Below, piece after piece: positions 1 through 7,504 of a stretch of DNA of 64,000 bases. Position numbers and translations under genes: made by a program. Position 1 is the first letter of the stretch; every line of letters begins with the position of its first letter. The notes under the pieces were generated by a model. The model ran no database searches. It saw nothing but the letters and a program-made list of their open reading frames with translations, and had not been told where the DNA came from. The stretch is taken from the NCBI GenBank assembly GCA_963700105.1, contig CAVOWL010000006.1, positions 186,001 to 250,000 of the forward strand, read 5' to 3'. The DNA is from CAVUWL01 sp963700105. GTDB taxonomy: Bacteria > Actinomycetota > Thermoleophilia > Solirubrobacterales > 70-9.

Positions 1-924
1 GCCTTCGCTGCCCTGCGGTCCGGTGATCTGACCAAGGTATTGACCTGAGGAGCTGAATTCATCGAGGACGTCGTTGCTGCTGTCGACCACCAGAACGCGA
101 CCGTTGGTGGGGTCGATGGCAACCCCGGTAAGGGTGTCGAATCCACCCGCTGTGCTACTACCAGCCCCAAAACCAGCCGGCGCGCTTGGTTCACCGAACG
201 CCTGCAAAAACACACCGGCAGGGCTGAACTCATCGACGACCCTGTACCCCGCGTCGACAACGAAGATGTCACCTTTGTTGTCGACGGCGACATTCTCCAC
301 CGCACCAAACGGGCCGGAAGGGGTGCCGGTTATTGCATTTTCACTGATATACGGCTCTTCGGCGGAGAACGCCGCAGCGATGTGTTCTGGTTCAAAGGCC
401 TTAACCGTGCCATTACCAGCAACGTAGACACGTCCATTCGAAGGCCCTTCGGAGTTATCGACTGCGACGGTAAGAGGGAACCCGCCGACTCCTCCCCATT
501 GTTCCTTTAGCGACCCCGTACCATTTTCAAATACGTCGATAGTGTTGTTGGTGTCTTCGGCGACGTAAAGTTCGTCGCTGGCGTTGTCTACGGCGATACC
601 GAAGATCAGCTCGCCCGAGTTTCCGTAATTGCCGCCGCCGCTTTGTTCGCCCAGCTTGGTCTGCGAGGGAAAGGCGTCGTATTTGTCGATCACGCCTTCG
701 TGACCTGGATCGGACACCCAGACATTGCCCTGTCCGTCGATCGAGATCCCGTCTGGATGGCCCAGGTTTTCGATCCTAGATTCGTATGCGCGTTCGGCAT
801 GAGCGGGAGGGGCCACCAGGGCAAGGGCCAGTGCCACCGTAATGCAGGCGCCCAGGAGAGTTGGGGCGGATTGAACGCGGCCTACACGCATACTCGGGCG
901 AAGGTCTTTAATGCGCGAGAGCAT
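1..924 (-). CDS. Secreted NHL-repeat beta-propeller protein (3' end outside window)
   Basis: The open frame runs from an ATG at 924 off the left edge (308 codons visible). Residues 1-43 form a signal peptide with a hydrophobic stretch and an A-H-A cleavage site. Repeated NHL-type blades follow, with motifs such as PDGISIDGQGNVWVSDP, FGIAVDNASDELYVAEDTNN and VAIDPTNGRVLVVDSSND. NHL propellers usually bind proteins or sugars outside the cell; no catalytic domain is visible and the ligand is unknown. A terminator-like hairpin lies about 100 nt upstream. The visible part looks intact. Confidence 0.8.
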   Translation of the reverse strand, partial: MLSRIKDLRPSMRVGRVQSAPTLLGACITVALALALVAPPAHAERAYESRIENLGHPDGISIDGQGNVWVSDPGHEGVIDKYDAFPSQTKLGEQSGGGNYGNSGELIFGIAVDNASDELYVAEDTNNTIDVFENGTGSLKEQWGGVGGFPLTVAVDNSEGPSNGRVYVAGNGTVKAFEPEHIAAAFSAEEPYISENAITGTPSGPFGAVENVAVDNKGDIFVVDAGYRVVDEFSPAGVFLQAFGEPSAPAGFGAGSSTAGGFDTLTGVAIDPTNGRVLVVDSSNDVLDEFSSSGQYLGQITGPQGSEG

Positions 925-1673
925 GGGTGAGCCCGCGGTGTGGTCGGCAGTGACCCTTGTCAGTCCCACGCCCCCTTGTGGATTTGTGAAGCAGTTGCAT
1001 TTTGGGGCCAGACTGAATTGCAGAAAACCCCCGCACTCAAGGCGGGGTAGCGATGATGCGCCGGGGGTCGGAGCACTGAACCGATGTGGGTGGCTCGGGC
1101 AAGAGGCGACCGGAGCCGATGCGGGGCGAACGGCGCTCGGGCACGATCCGCTATTCGCAAAAGAGCCCGATGCCCTAGACCTAAGTTCCACTCCGCCTCT
1201 CTCCTATCCCTATGGTGCCGTCTCCAGCCTGCCAACGCAACCACTGATTCCCTGGCTTGCCCCGCCCGAGGTTATCCCCATTCGTCTCTGCACTGAACCC
1301 GTCCCTAAGAGGGACCTAGGGCAGCAAATCAGGTCCTGGCAGACCTGTCAAGGCTTCGACGAGCAGTTCGGCACCACAGAGGGCTCCGGCTGTCCAGATC
1401 CCTCCAAGGGCCATCGTGCTGACGAGCCAATCCAAGCCCAGCTCCAAGACAGCGGCCCGGGCTGCATCCGCAGGTGGAAGGCGGCAACGAAGGGGCATCC
1501 GACGAGGTTTATTGGACCCCCTTAACATCACTTGAGCATCACGGGCGTGGGAGCTCGTTCCGACCTAGGGACCTTCACCCATCATGAGGGTGAGCGAGTC
1601 AAGAAGTGGAACCAAGGCAAGGAGAGAAAGCACCCACCTCGCCCCCAATCAACTCACGATTGAGACCCAGCGC
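925..1673. other. Gap with no supported gene
   Basis: Open frames exist on both strands but none has a recognisable domain or a clear ribosome-binding site. The best is a 71-codon minus-strand frame at 1316-1531 with an Ala/Leu-rich tail, which I do not recognise. One terminator-like hairpin lies at 1029-1047. Confidence 0.4.
1022..1047 (-). terminator. Candidate intrinsic terminator or attenuator
   Basis: Read on the minus strand there is a 6-bp GC stem (CCCCGC, 7-nt loop, GCGGGG; 1029-1047) followed by GGTTTTCTG. It sits about 100 nt upstream of the NHL protein start, so it would either end an upstream minus-strand transcript or act as a leader attenuator. The stem is short and the U-run has only four Us. 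Confidence 0.4.
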
Positions 1674-2474
1674 TCAACCCTTCGACCGGCAGCTGTTTAC
1701 GAGGACGCCGCTGATGTTGGTTCCGCCGCGAAAGTCAGCTTCGACCTGGTTATAGAAGTGGCCGTCTGGGCACTCCGCACTCAGGTATGAGAGCTGCTTT
1801 CCCTTGTAGGACCACCTGCGGTTCACGGTCAGTTCAAACCCGGTCAATGAGCCGCTACCTCCGGCTACCTCCGGGATGGTCACGGAGATTGTGAACCCGT
1901 ACCTACCGGTATCCTTGGTGAGCTTTGCGGTTGCAACGATCGCAGTCGGCGCCGGTACGTCGACGTAGGTGTAGAAATACATATCCGGATAGGCGGGTCC
2001 CGCGGCGGATGCGGGGCCATTGAAGACCAGAAGCGGGCCCTTGGTGTTAAAGGGCGCCGATTCAGGAAATTCGACCTGACCCGTCACTCGGCCTTTGCCC
2101 ACGAGCGCCGAGCCGCATGCTTTCATCGCCTGGGCTGGCGAGGAGGCCTCGATCCTGCCGGCGGTGCAGGTAGGCAGCCCCGCGGATTCGACCCTGAAGT
2201 GCTTATCGACCTGCAGATTCAAAGTCTGAGCTGGGGGAACGTGGGCGCCGTCTGCGGTTTCGACCAAGCCGCTTGCGGTAACGCTGATCGGCGTCATCGT
2301 GGTCTTGCTCAGTGTCTGCGGGCTCATCGAGACCCCTGCATGAAGCACCAAGTTACCGGCCCGGATTATCGTCGTCTGCTGGGCGGCGAGGATCGAGTTT
2401 GCCGAGGCAGCGCTCAAGACAGATAGCGCTATGAGCGCGAGAATAAACTTCGGTTGCCTGCGAACTCGCTTCAT
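1674..2474 (-). CDS. Secreted four-cysteine protein, family S
   Basis: 266 residues with a signal peptide (basic MKRVRRQ, hydrophobic core, cleavage near residue 31). The mature part has the family-S signature shared with four other genes here: an AGNLVLH start, SPQTLSK, a TADG-H-PP segment, a GLPTC-x16-C pair, VEFPES-PF--KGPLLVFNG, VPAPTA, GGSGSLTGFELTVNRRW, and a C-terminal C-x26-C pair. Two cysteine pairs in an exported protein suggest two disulfides. No enzyme motif is seen and the function is unknown. It is a single gene; ATG start with GGAG upstream. Confidence 0.8.
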   Translation of the reverse strand: MKRVRRQPKFILALIALSVLSAASANSILAAQQTTIIRAGNLVLHAGVSMSPQTLSKTTMTPISVTASGLVETADGAHVPPAQTLNLQVDKHFRVESAGLPTCTAGRIEASSPAQAMKACGSALVGKGRVTGQVEFPESAPFNTKGPLLVFNGPASAAGPAYPDMYFYTYVDVPAPTAIVATAKLTKDTGRYGFTISVTIPEVAGGSGSLTGFELTVNRRWSYKGKQLSYLSAECPDGHFYNQVEADFRGGTNISGVLVNSCRSKG

Positions 2475-2520
2475 AGAGATTGGGCTCCGTTGAGTTGTGG
2501 GTGAGCAAGGTTCGGTTCGA

Positions 2521-2844
2521 TCAAGGTGTCTCCCACACGACTATTGAGCTCGATTGCCCCGGGTCCCTCGATCTCCTAGAAGAAAAGGTCTTTTTGAGCT
2601 CGCAGCTTCCGGGGGTGCAGGTGCGTTGGAGTCGTCGGGCTGAGATCGTCTCTACCAATCCGAGCGTCCAACACATCGGGCAACCGCGGAGCACGTAGAG
2701 TCCGGGGGGTGCGAGCAGCAGTGCCGCGAGCCCAAAAGTGGTGGTCAAGGCAAATGCCGAGCCGATCAATCCAAAGCCGACGGCCCCTCGGGTGAGGTGG
2801 CGCGGAAGAGAGGTGCTGGCAAAGAAGCTGGCGTCCTCAGGCAT
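2521..2844 (-). CDS. Small membrane protein with GCPMCW motif
   Basis: 107 residues with one or two hydrophobic segments (about residues 20-50), the second running into LYVLRGCPMCWTLGLVETIS. The CPMC pair could bind metal or form a disulfide; I do not know the family's function. It starts inside the last codons of the ECF sigma gene (8-nt overlap), so the two are translationally coupled. A membrane protein coupled to an ECF sigma gene may be its regulator, but no known anti-sigma domain is visible. The basic tail after residue 75 looks poorly conserved. Confidence 0.55.
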   Translation of the reverse strand: MPEDASFFASTSLPRHLTRGAVGFGLIGSAFALTTTFGLAALLLAPPGLYVLRGCPMCWTLGLVETISARRLQRTCTPGSCELKKTFSSRRSRDPGQSSSIVVWETP

Positions 2845-3298
2845 CTTCGGAGCCTCGGTTGCTGGTTGGGGCTTTGGATGCGTTGAGCTGTGAGCGAACC
2901 GCCTGGCGCCCGCGATGCAGATGGGACTTCATTGCGGCACGGCTGAGGCCCAGCGCCTGGGCGGTCGCGGCACCCGAGAATCCCTGGATGTCACGAAGGA
3001 CGAGGACGGAGCGCTGGTCTGCAGGGAGCTCGGAAATCGCGTCGACGATTCGTTTCATCTCGAGGCGAGCGAGGGCGGCGTCTTCGGCGGAAGGCGCGGT
3101 GATCGCGGTGAGCGGGCGACGAAACGCGAGCCGCGATCTGCGGATGCACTCGTTTCGGACGATTTGAAACATCCAGGCCCCCAAAGCCGCGGTGGCGCGG
3201 AGGGTGCCGATCTTCCGGAACAAGACGATTAGGGCATCTTGGGCCGCATCCTCTGCATCCTCGGGCGTCGAGCAAAGGGTGCGGGCAAAGCGCTGCAC
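2837..3298 (-). CDS. ECF-type RNA polymerase sigma factor
   Basis: Region 2 shows TPEDAEDAAQDALIVLFRKI and the W-x-F-x-I-x-R-N segment. Region 4 shows ELPADQRSVLVLRDIQGFSG...AQALGLSRAAMKSHLHRGR. This is the normal two-domain ECF layout directing RNA polymerase to a small regulon. The start is uncertain. The GTG at 3298 gives 153 residues, but family-like sequence (EAVITAAQEGDPRAIATLVS) continues upstream in frame back to a TGA at 3404-3406 without any ATG, GTG or TTG. Either the start is non-canonical or the first codon was lost. It is coupled to the membrane protein downstream. Confidence 0.75.
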   Translation of the reverse strand: MQRFARTLCSTPEDAEDAAQDALIVLFRKIGTLRATAALGAWMFQIVRNECIRRSRLAFRRPLTAITAPSAEDAALARLEMKRIVDAISELPADQRSVLVLRDIQGFSGAATAQALGLSRAAMKSHLHRGRQAVRSQLNASKAPTSNRGSEDA

Positions 3299-3403
3299 GT
3301 GGGCGTGGGAGCCAGAGACGAGCGTCGCGATCGCGCGGGGGTCGCCCTCCTGGGCGGCGGTGATGACCGCCTCGGAGGGCCAGGGGGAGCTACGGGGCCT
3401 CGA

Positions 3404-3484
3404 TCAGGCACGGGAGCGCCGCCTGAGGAGGAAGAAGCAGCCGCAGAGGAGAACCGCAGCTGCGACGAGGTAGACAACGGTCAC
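3404..3484 (-). CDS. 26-residue single-span membrane peptide
   Basis: A GTG-started frame encodes one hydrophobic helix (TVVYLVAAAVLLCGCFFLL) followed by an RRRSRA tail, the shape of a small inner-membrane peptide. AAAGGGA lies about 9 nt upstream. The stop codon is in the same frame as the ECF sigma gene that follows, so ribosomes finishing here are close to the sigma start region. Too short for homology. It could be a leader peptide affecting sigma translation. Confidence 0.5.
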   Translation of the reverse strand: MTVVYLVAAAVLLCGCFFLLRRRSRA

Positions 3485-3862
3485 GATGGAATTCCCTTTC
3501 CGGTTGATCTATCAGACTTAGATAAGAGGCCGCTCGGGCGAAAAGGATTCATAAAGATCGCCGAAAACGAGAGCGGGGACGCCGACCTTGTGGGATCGGC
3601 GTGGTAGCCAGATCATCTCGACGAAAGTGATGAAGAGATTGGGAACCTCTGGCCTCTCTCTGATCCGACCGCGGCCCAAGAACAGGTCGAGCCGGCGAGA
3701 GTTGGGCTGGTTAAACCTAAGGACCTGGTCGGGGTGCCCTTCAACCTTTCAAGGCAATCGGTTCGCTAGTGCCCGCGACCCGAGGAGCAGCTCGCAGTGA
3801 GACAGTGGCCCTCCTTCAATGAGGCCCCTGGATAGGTCCATGTGGCCTATGAGTCTCCGATT
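3485..3862. other. Gap with no supported gene
   Basis: Only shadow frames are present. This stretch should hold the promoter of the minus-strand small peptide / sigma / membrane-protein unit, but I could not single out a promoter. Confidence 0.4.
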
Positions 3863-4648
3863 TCAGCGCCGCACAATGCCGCGGCGAGCCTTGGCACGCT
3901 TTGAACTCTTGGCCCTGCAGGCAGTCTTGGTCTTCACCTGCTGGGTCAGCGTCTTGCCGTTTTGGGCGTCAAATTCGACCGTGGAGACGGTCGGGGAACT
4001 GCAGAGACTCTGGGTGTTTGAGAGGTAGCCCTGCGAGCCACCGAAGAGGGTGAAGCGAAAGTTTCCGACTGGAGCGTCGGGTACCACGGGAACCACAGTC
4101 TTGAGGCGCCCGGTATTGCCCAGAGTGGAGGATTCCGCCTCTGGCATCAGCGTGATCTGACCGCCAAGGATGAATGCGAGATGGGGAAGAACGCCGAAAC
4201 CCGAAACAGCGTAAACCGGACCCTTGAGCGGGGCTTCAAGCAGTGGGGTATTCGTTGTCGCTTCGCCGATCGCCTGGCGCCCTGCACAGTGATCAGAAGC
4301 CAGTTCTGAGCGATCGCAAATGTTTCCAAGGTGGCGCTGATCGATCTCGAAGGCTTTGGGGAGAGTGACCGCGACCGATTTGAGGTTCGCATCGCCGCCG
4401 CGGGTATTGAGTTCGATCGCAAGGCTCGGGTCCTTACTTCTAGCGGTGGCCTTATGGCCGCCGAGTTGGGTGATCGACATTTTCGGAGAGAAGGGAAGAG
4501 TCGAGCAGTTGACCGCAACAAAGGGCGAGGAGAAGGAGACAGCGGTGCCTTCATCCCCTACACCTTCGGAAACCGTATGGAATTCAGAGCAATTAGTCGG
4601 GTTGATCATGAAGTTCGGCTTGTCGATATTGACCTCGACGAACATTTC
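3863..4648 (-). pseudogene. 3' remnant of large secreted protein, family L
   Basis: Recognisable sequence begins near MFVEVNIDKPNFMINPTNCS and runs through FSSPFVAVNCSTLPFSPKMSITQLGG, ANLKSVAVTLPKAF, CDRSELASDHC, APLKGPVYAVSGFGVLPHLAFILGG and QVKTKTACRAKSSK to a stop. This is the C-terminal part of a long exoprotein type that I recall as common in Solirubrobacterales. The expected large N-terminal region and any signal peptide are missing. Upstream of about 4650 the frame continues in unrelated sequence that is really the opposite-strand TetR stump. It is the longest of four family-L remnants here. Confidence 0.7.
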
Positions 4649-4666
4649 GCAAACGTCGGAGTCGGG

Positions 4667-5116
4667 ATGATCGAGGCGATCGGCCTCGTGTCCTCGCGAA
4701 TCGTCTCCGCAGCGATGCCGATGCTGGGCAGCGCTGCCGATTGGCATGAGAGGGTGCGCGGAGCGCAGGAGGCGATCCTGACCTACTGGGTGCACGAGCC
4801 CGAGTTCGCCCGCTTCTGGGGGGTGGAGATGTATGGGAGAGGGAGACGAATGATCGAAGAGCGCGAGCCGGTGGATGAGATGTTCGAGGAGCTATTGGGG
4901 CCGGGCTATGAGTTTGCGCCGACTATGCCTGCGATCGCAGTTGAGGCGATTGGAGGCGCACTCGACGCATTGATGTATGAGCGGCTGAAGGCAAAGGGAC
5001 CAATGGGGTTACCCCAACTGGTGCCCGCCTCGACCTACATCTGCCTGGCGCCGTTTCTGGGGGCCGAGCAGGCCTATGCGGTCGCAACGCAGGTGAAATC
5101 GGAGTCAGCGACCTAG
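4667..5116 (+). pseudogene. TetR-family regulator, C-terminal half only
   Basis: About 150 codons match the ligand-binding half of actinobacterial TetR proteins: DWHERVRGAQEAILTYWVHEPEFARF, then FAPTMPAIAVEAIGGALDALMY and the typical C-terminal LPQLVPASTYICLAPFLGAEQA. The DNA-binding helix-turn-helix half is absent. The open frame extends left to 4331, but that part is antisense to the family-L remnant. The stump meets that remnant head-to-head near 4650-4667, so a rearrangement removed the 5' ends of both. Confidence 0.65.
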
Positions 5117-5132
5117 GCAAGGTTTCCAATTG

Positions 5133-5420
5133 TCAATGAAGCGCGGCTCTGCGTCTCAACGGGGGTCGCTGACGATAGGCAACCGAGCGGTGGCGAATGG
5201 CGACGACGCAAACCGTCTCGTCGCCATCGGTCAGCTGATAGAGGATCCGGTAGGCACCGACTCTGAGTGACCGTAGACCTCGCAGCCCTGCCTCGAAGCG
5301 CGTGACCCCTTGCGGTTCCCGCTCCAGAAGGCCCAAGGCGTCCTCGACGGCGTCGATCAACGGCCAGCTCAACTCAAGCAGCTCGCGGCGGGCGCGCTGA
5401 GCGAGGACAAGCCGCGCCAA
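5133..5420 (-). CDS. relE: RelE/ParE-family toxin
   Basis: 95 residues: LVLAQRARRELLEL, a helical hairpin, GLRSLRVGAYRILYQL and VCVVAIRHRSVAY, the usual RelE fold order. Family members cleave ribosome-bound mRNA or poison gyrase. The basic GLRSLRVGAYRI core and the C-terminal RHR are present, so the toxin itself looks intact. The TTG start at 5420 lies just before the native stop of the upstream Phd/YefM antitoxin, which carries a frameshift. Confidence 0.75.
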   Translation of the reverse strand: MARLVLAQRARRELLELSWPLIDAVEDALGLLEREPQGVTRFEAGLRGLRSLRVGAYRILYQLTDGDETVCVVAIRHRSVAYRQRPPLRRRAALH

Positions 5421-5423
5421 CGG

Positions 5424-5712
5424 TCAGTCGGCGGTCGGCCGGCGCTCGGCCAACTCGCTGCGAAGCTGCGGCCAGGGTGATCGTCTCGCCACGCTCGATC
5501 TCGGCGAGCCCCTCCTCCAGCGCCAGGAGAGCGTCCGGATCGGAGAGGATCTCCGCGGTTTCCTCCAGCGCCTCGTACTCGTCGATAGGGACAAGGGCCG
5601 CCGCGGGTTTCCCGTTGCGGGTCACCAACACGTGATCGCGGCGATCGCTGACGTCGTCAAGCAGTCTGCTGAGGTTGCTACGCAGCTCGCGCACAGGGAC
5701 GGTCTTGGCCAT
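5424..5712 (-). pseudogene. Phd/YefM-type antitoxin with late frameshift
   Basis: From the ATG at 5712 the frame reads MAKTVPVRELRSNLSRLLDDV, VLVTRNGKPAAALVPIDEYEAL and LAEIERGETITL, a standard Phd/YefM antitoxin. One extra base near 5470 then shifts the frame. Moving one frame restores PQLRSELAERRPTAD and a stop at 5424, just before the RelE start. The DNA-binding N-terminus is intact; the shift alters the C-terminal region, which in this family wraps the toxin. Unshifted, it would add about 27 unrelated residues and run into relE. Confidence 0.65.
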
Positions 5713-5788
5713 AGGCAGAGTGCACAAGATCGCGTACACACGAGCGCCAGTGAACTGTGATGTGTGATGGCTCCCCGTTGACGGCGAT

Positions 5789-6210
5789 CTATGCACCTGA
5801 TTCGCTGAAGGGGTCGACCAAGTGACCCCAGATCTTGCAAAATCCTCGCTGTTGCGGGTGGCGACGGTCAGCCCAGTCACCTTCGCGGTTGCCGCGAGCA
5901 AGCCGTCGATGACCGGCAGGGGGTCGGGGGCGTTCATCCTCCCCCACTCCTCGGCGATCGCCAAATCGATCCCGACGATGCGATCGCGATGGGCCCCGTA
6001 GATGCGGCCCAGCCAGCTGTCAAGCGCGGTGCCGGCTTCGGGATCGCGCCGGCGAATACTCTCGACGCCGCGCCGGATCTCCCCGATCGTCAAGACGCTG
6101 AGATAGACCTCCTCATCGGCGATGGCGGCGAACCAAGAGGTGACGGAGGGGTTGGCGCGCTCGCCCTTGCGCAGCTCGGAGATGACGGTGGTACCGATCA
6201 GGTAGCTCAA
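5789..6210 (-). pseudogene. VapC/FitB-type PIN toxin, active site altered and frameshifted
   Basis: The frame opens with MSYLIGTTVISELRKGERAN. PIN RNases normally have Asp where residue 6 is Gly and Asn where residue 8 is Thr, so the first metal-binding acid is missing. The remaining acids E44 and D102 (PVIDGLLAATA) are present. One base is missing near 5820: the adjacent frame gives the native end LVDPFSESGA and a stop at 5789, while the unshifted frame runs on into the Phd gene. Both lesions point to a dead toxin. Confidence 0.7.
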
Positions 6211-6440
6211 AGTTCGACCGAGCGGCCGATATCAGGCGGACGCACAAAGTCCCGATCATCACCGACGTCGGGGATCTCCGTCAGGAGCTCCTTCAAGGAG
6301 ACCGGCGACCCCGTCTCTTTCAGTGCCTCGCGGAGGATCTGGCGATGCTCCTCCTCCGCCGAGTGCCCGTGAAGAGCGGCGCGAAGCTTCAGCTCGCGTG
6401 CGAGGGAAGGCTCGATATCACGAACCAAGAGTTGGGCCAT
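6207..6440 (-). CDS. FitA/VapB-type ribbon-helix-helix antitoxin
   Basis: 77 residues: MAQLLVRDIEPSLARELKLRAALHGHSAEEEHRQILREAL is the ribbon-helix-helix DNA-binding region of FitA-like antitoxins; the C-terminal tail would thread into the PIN toxin. It overlaps the PIN gene by 4 nt (ATGA), the normal antitoxin-first arrangement. The gene looks intact although its toxin partner is damaged. Direct repeats directly upstream may be its operator. Confidence 0.75.
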   Translation of the reverse strand: MAQLLVRDIEPSLARELKLRAALHGHSAEEEHRQILREALKETGSPVSLKELLTEIPDVGDDRDFVRPPDIGRSVEL

Positions 6441-6446
6441 TGGATA

Positions 6447-6464
6447 ATGATAGCAATGATAGCG
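6447..6464 (-). promoter_or_regulatory. 9-bp direct repeat, candidate antitoxin operator
   Basis: Two adjacent copies (ATGATAGCA then ATGATAGCG, plus-strand reading) lie 7 nt upstream of the antitoxin ATG. Ribbon-helix-helix antitoxins often autorepress at short tandem repeats in this position. No binding data. Confidence 0.4.
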
Positions 6465-6525
6465 AGAAGTCCGGCCCCGAACTTCGCTGAGCGGAACTCC
6501 CCTACTCCAGTCTGCACAGAACTCA

Positions 6526-7345
6526 TTACCCGTTACGTCGGCTGTGACGCTTGGCTTTCTTCGCCTTGCAGGCTGTCTTCGTCTTCACCTGCTGGGTCAG
6601 GGTCTTGCCGCTTTGGGCGGTGAATTCGACCGTGATGACAGTGGGGGCGCTGCAGAGATTCTGGGTGTTTGAGAGCGGCGCTTCAGGCAGCGGCGTTGGT
6701 AACCGCTTCGCCGATCGGCTGGCGAACGGCGCACTGATCTGAAGCCAGTTCCGTTCTGTCACAGATGTTGCCAAGGTGGCGCTGGTCGAACTCGAAGGCC
6801 TTCGGCAGGGTAACGGCGATCGATTTAAAGTTGGCATCGGCCGCTCTGGTGCTCAGTTCGATTTGCGAGGCTGGGGTACTTGCTGCGGGCGGTTGCCTTG
6901 TGACCACCGAGCTGGGTGATCGAGATCTTCGGGGCGAATGGGAGCGAGGAGCAGTTGACGGCCTGGAAGCGGGAGGAGAAAACGAGCGCGGTGCCCAGGT
7001 TGCCGTTTCCTTCAGAACCAACCGTGAAAGGGAGCAGTTGGTGGGATCGTTCATGAAGCGTTCACGGTCGATGTTGACGCGGATTTCGCGCATGCGGATC
7101 GGCATGCCGCCGATAATTTCAGGCATTACTTCGGAGTCGGCGATGACGTAGCGTCGAGCCGGTCGATATGGAGGGCGACGCGGCCGACTACGGTGCCATA
7201 AACGTAAGGGCCAGCGAGGGCAGGGAGATCGCGGCAGAGTGGGGCGCCCTGGAAGGGACTGCCGAGGTACATCTTGCCAAGGGCGTGGAAGGAGTGTTCA
7301 CCGAGGCCGACGGCGACGTTGGTAGTGTCGATTTCTGATGAAGCC
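6526..7345 (-). pseudogene. Family L exoprotein remnant with internal deletion
   Basis: Pieces in several frames line up in order with family L: VAVGLGEHSFHALGKMYLG, LPALAGPYVYGTVVGRVALH, PEIIGGMPIRMREIRVNID, SIAVTLPKAFEFDQRHLGN, then directly APLSNTQNLCSAPTVITVEF and QVKTKTACKAKKAK. The middle block present in the 3863-4648 copy (APLKGPV... to ...GGSQGYL) is deleted, and at least two frameshifts occur. It covers more of the upstream domain than the other copies. Clearly non-functional. Confidence 0.65.
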
Positions 7346-7504
7346 GGGCAGCTCGGTCCGGTCTGCTCGGTTCGGCCCAGAGTCTTAGTTAGCTGCCGCG
7401 GGAATGTCAGGGTTCGGGCCAGCAGGTGACGCCGTGGAGGTGGGCGGTCAAACTACTCGGGGGTATGGCGAAGCTGAGGTGGCCGAAATACTGGTGGTGG
7501 GCTT

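Noticed and set aside
911..1525. 204-codon plus-strand frame
   Set aside because: It overlaps the NHL gene start, has no domain or RBS, and looks like a GC-rich shadow.
4331..4666. N-terminal part of the long plus-strand frame containing the TetR stump
   Set aside because: It is antisense to the family-L remnant, which has clear motifs; only the part after 4667 is TetR-like.
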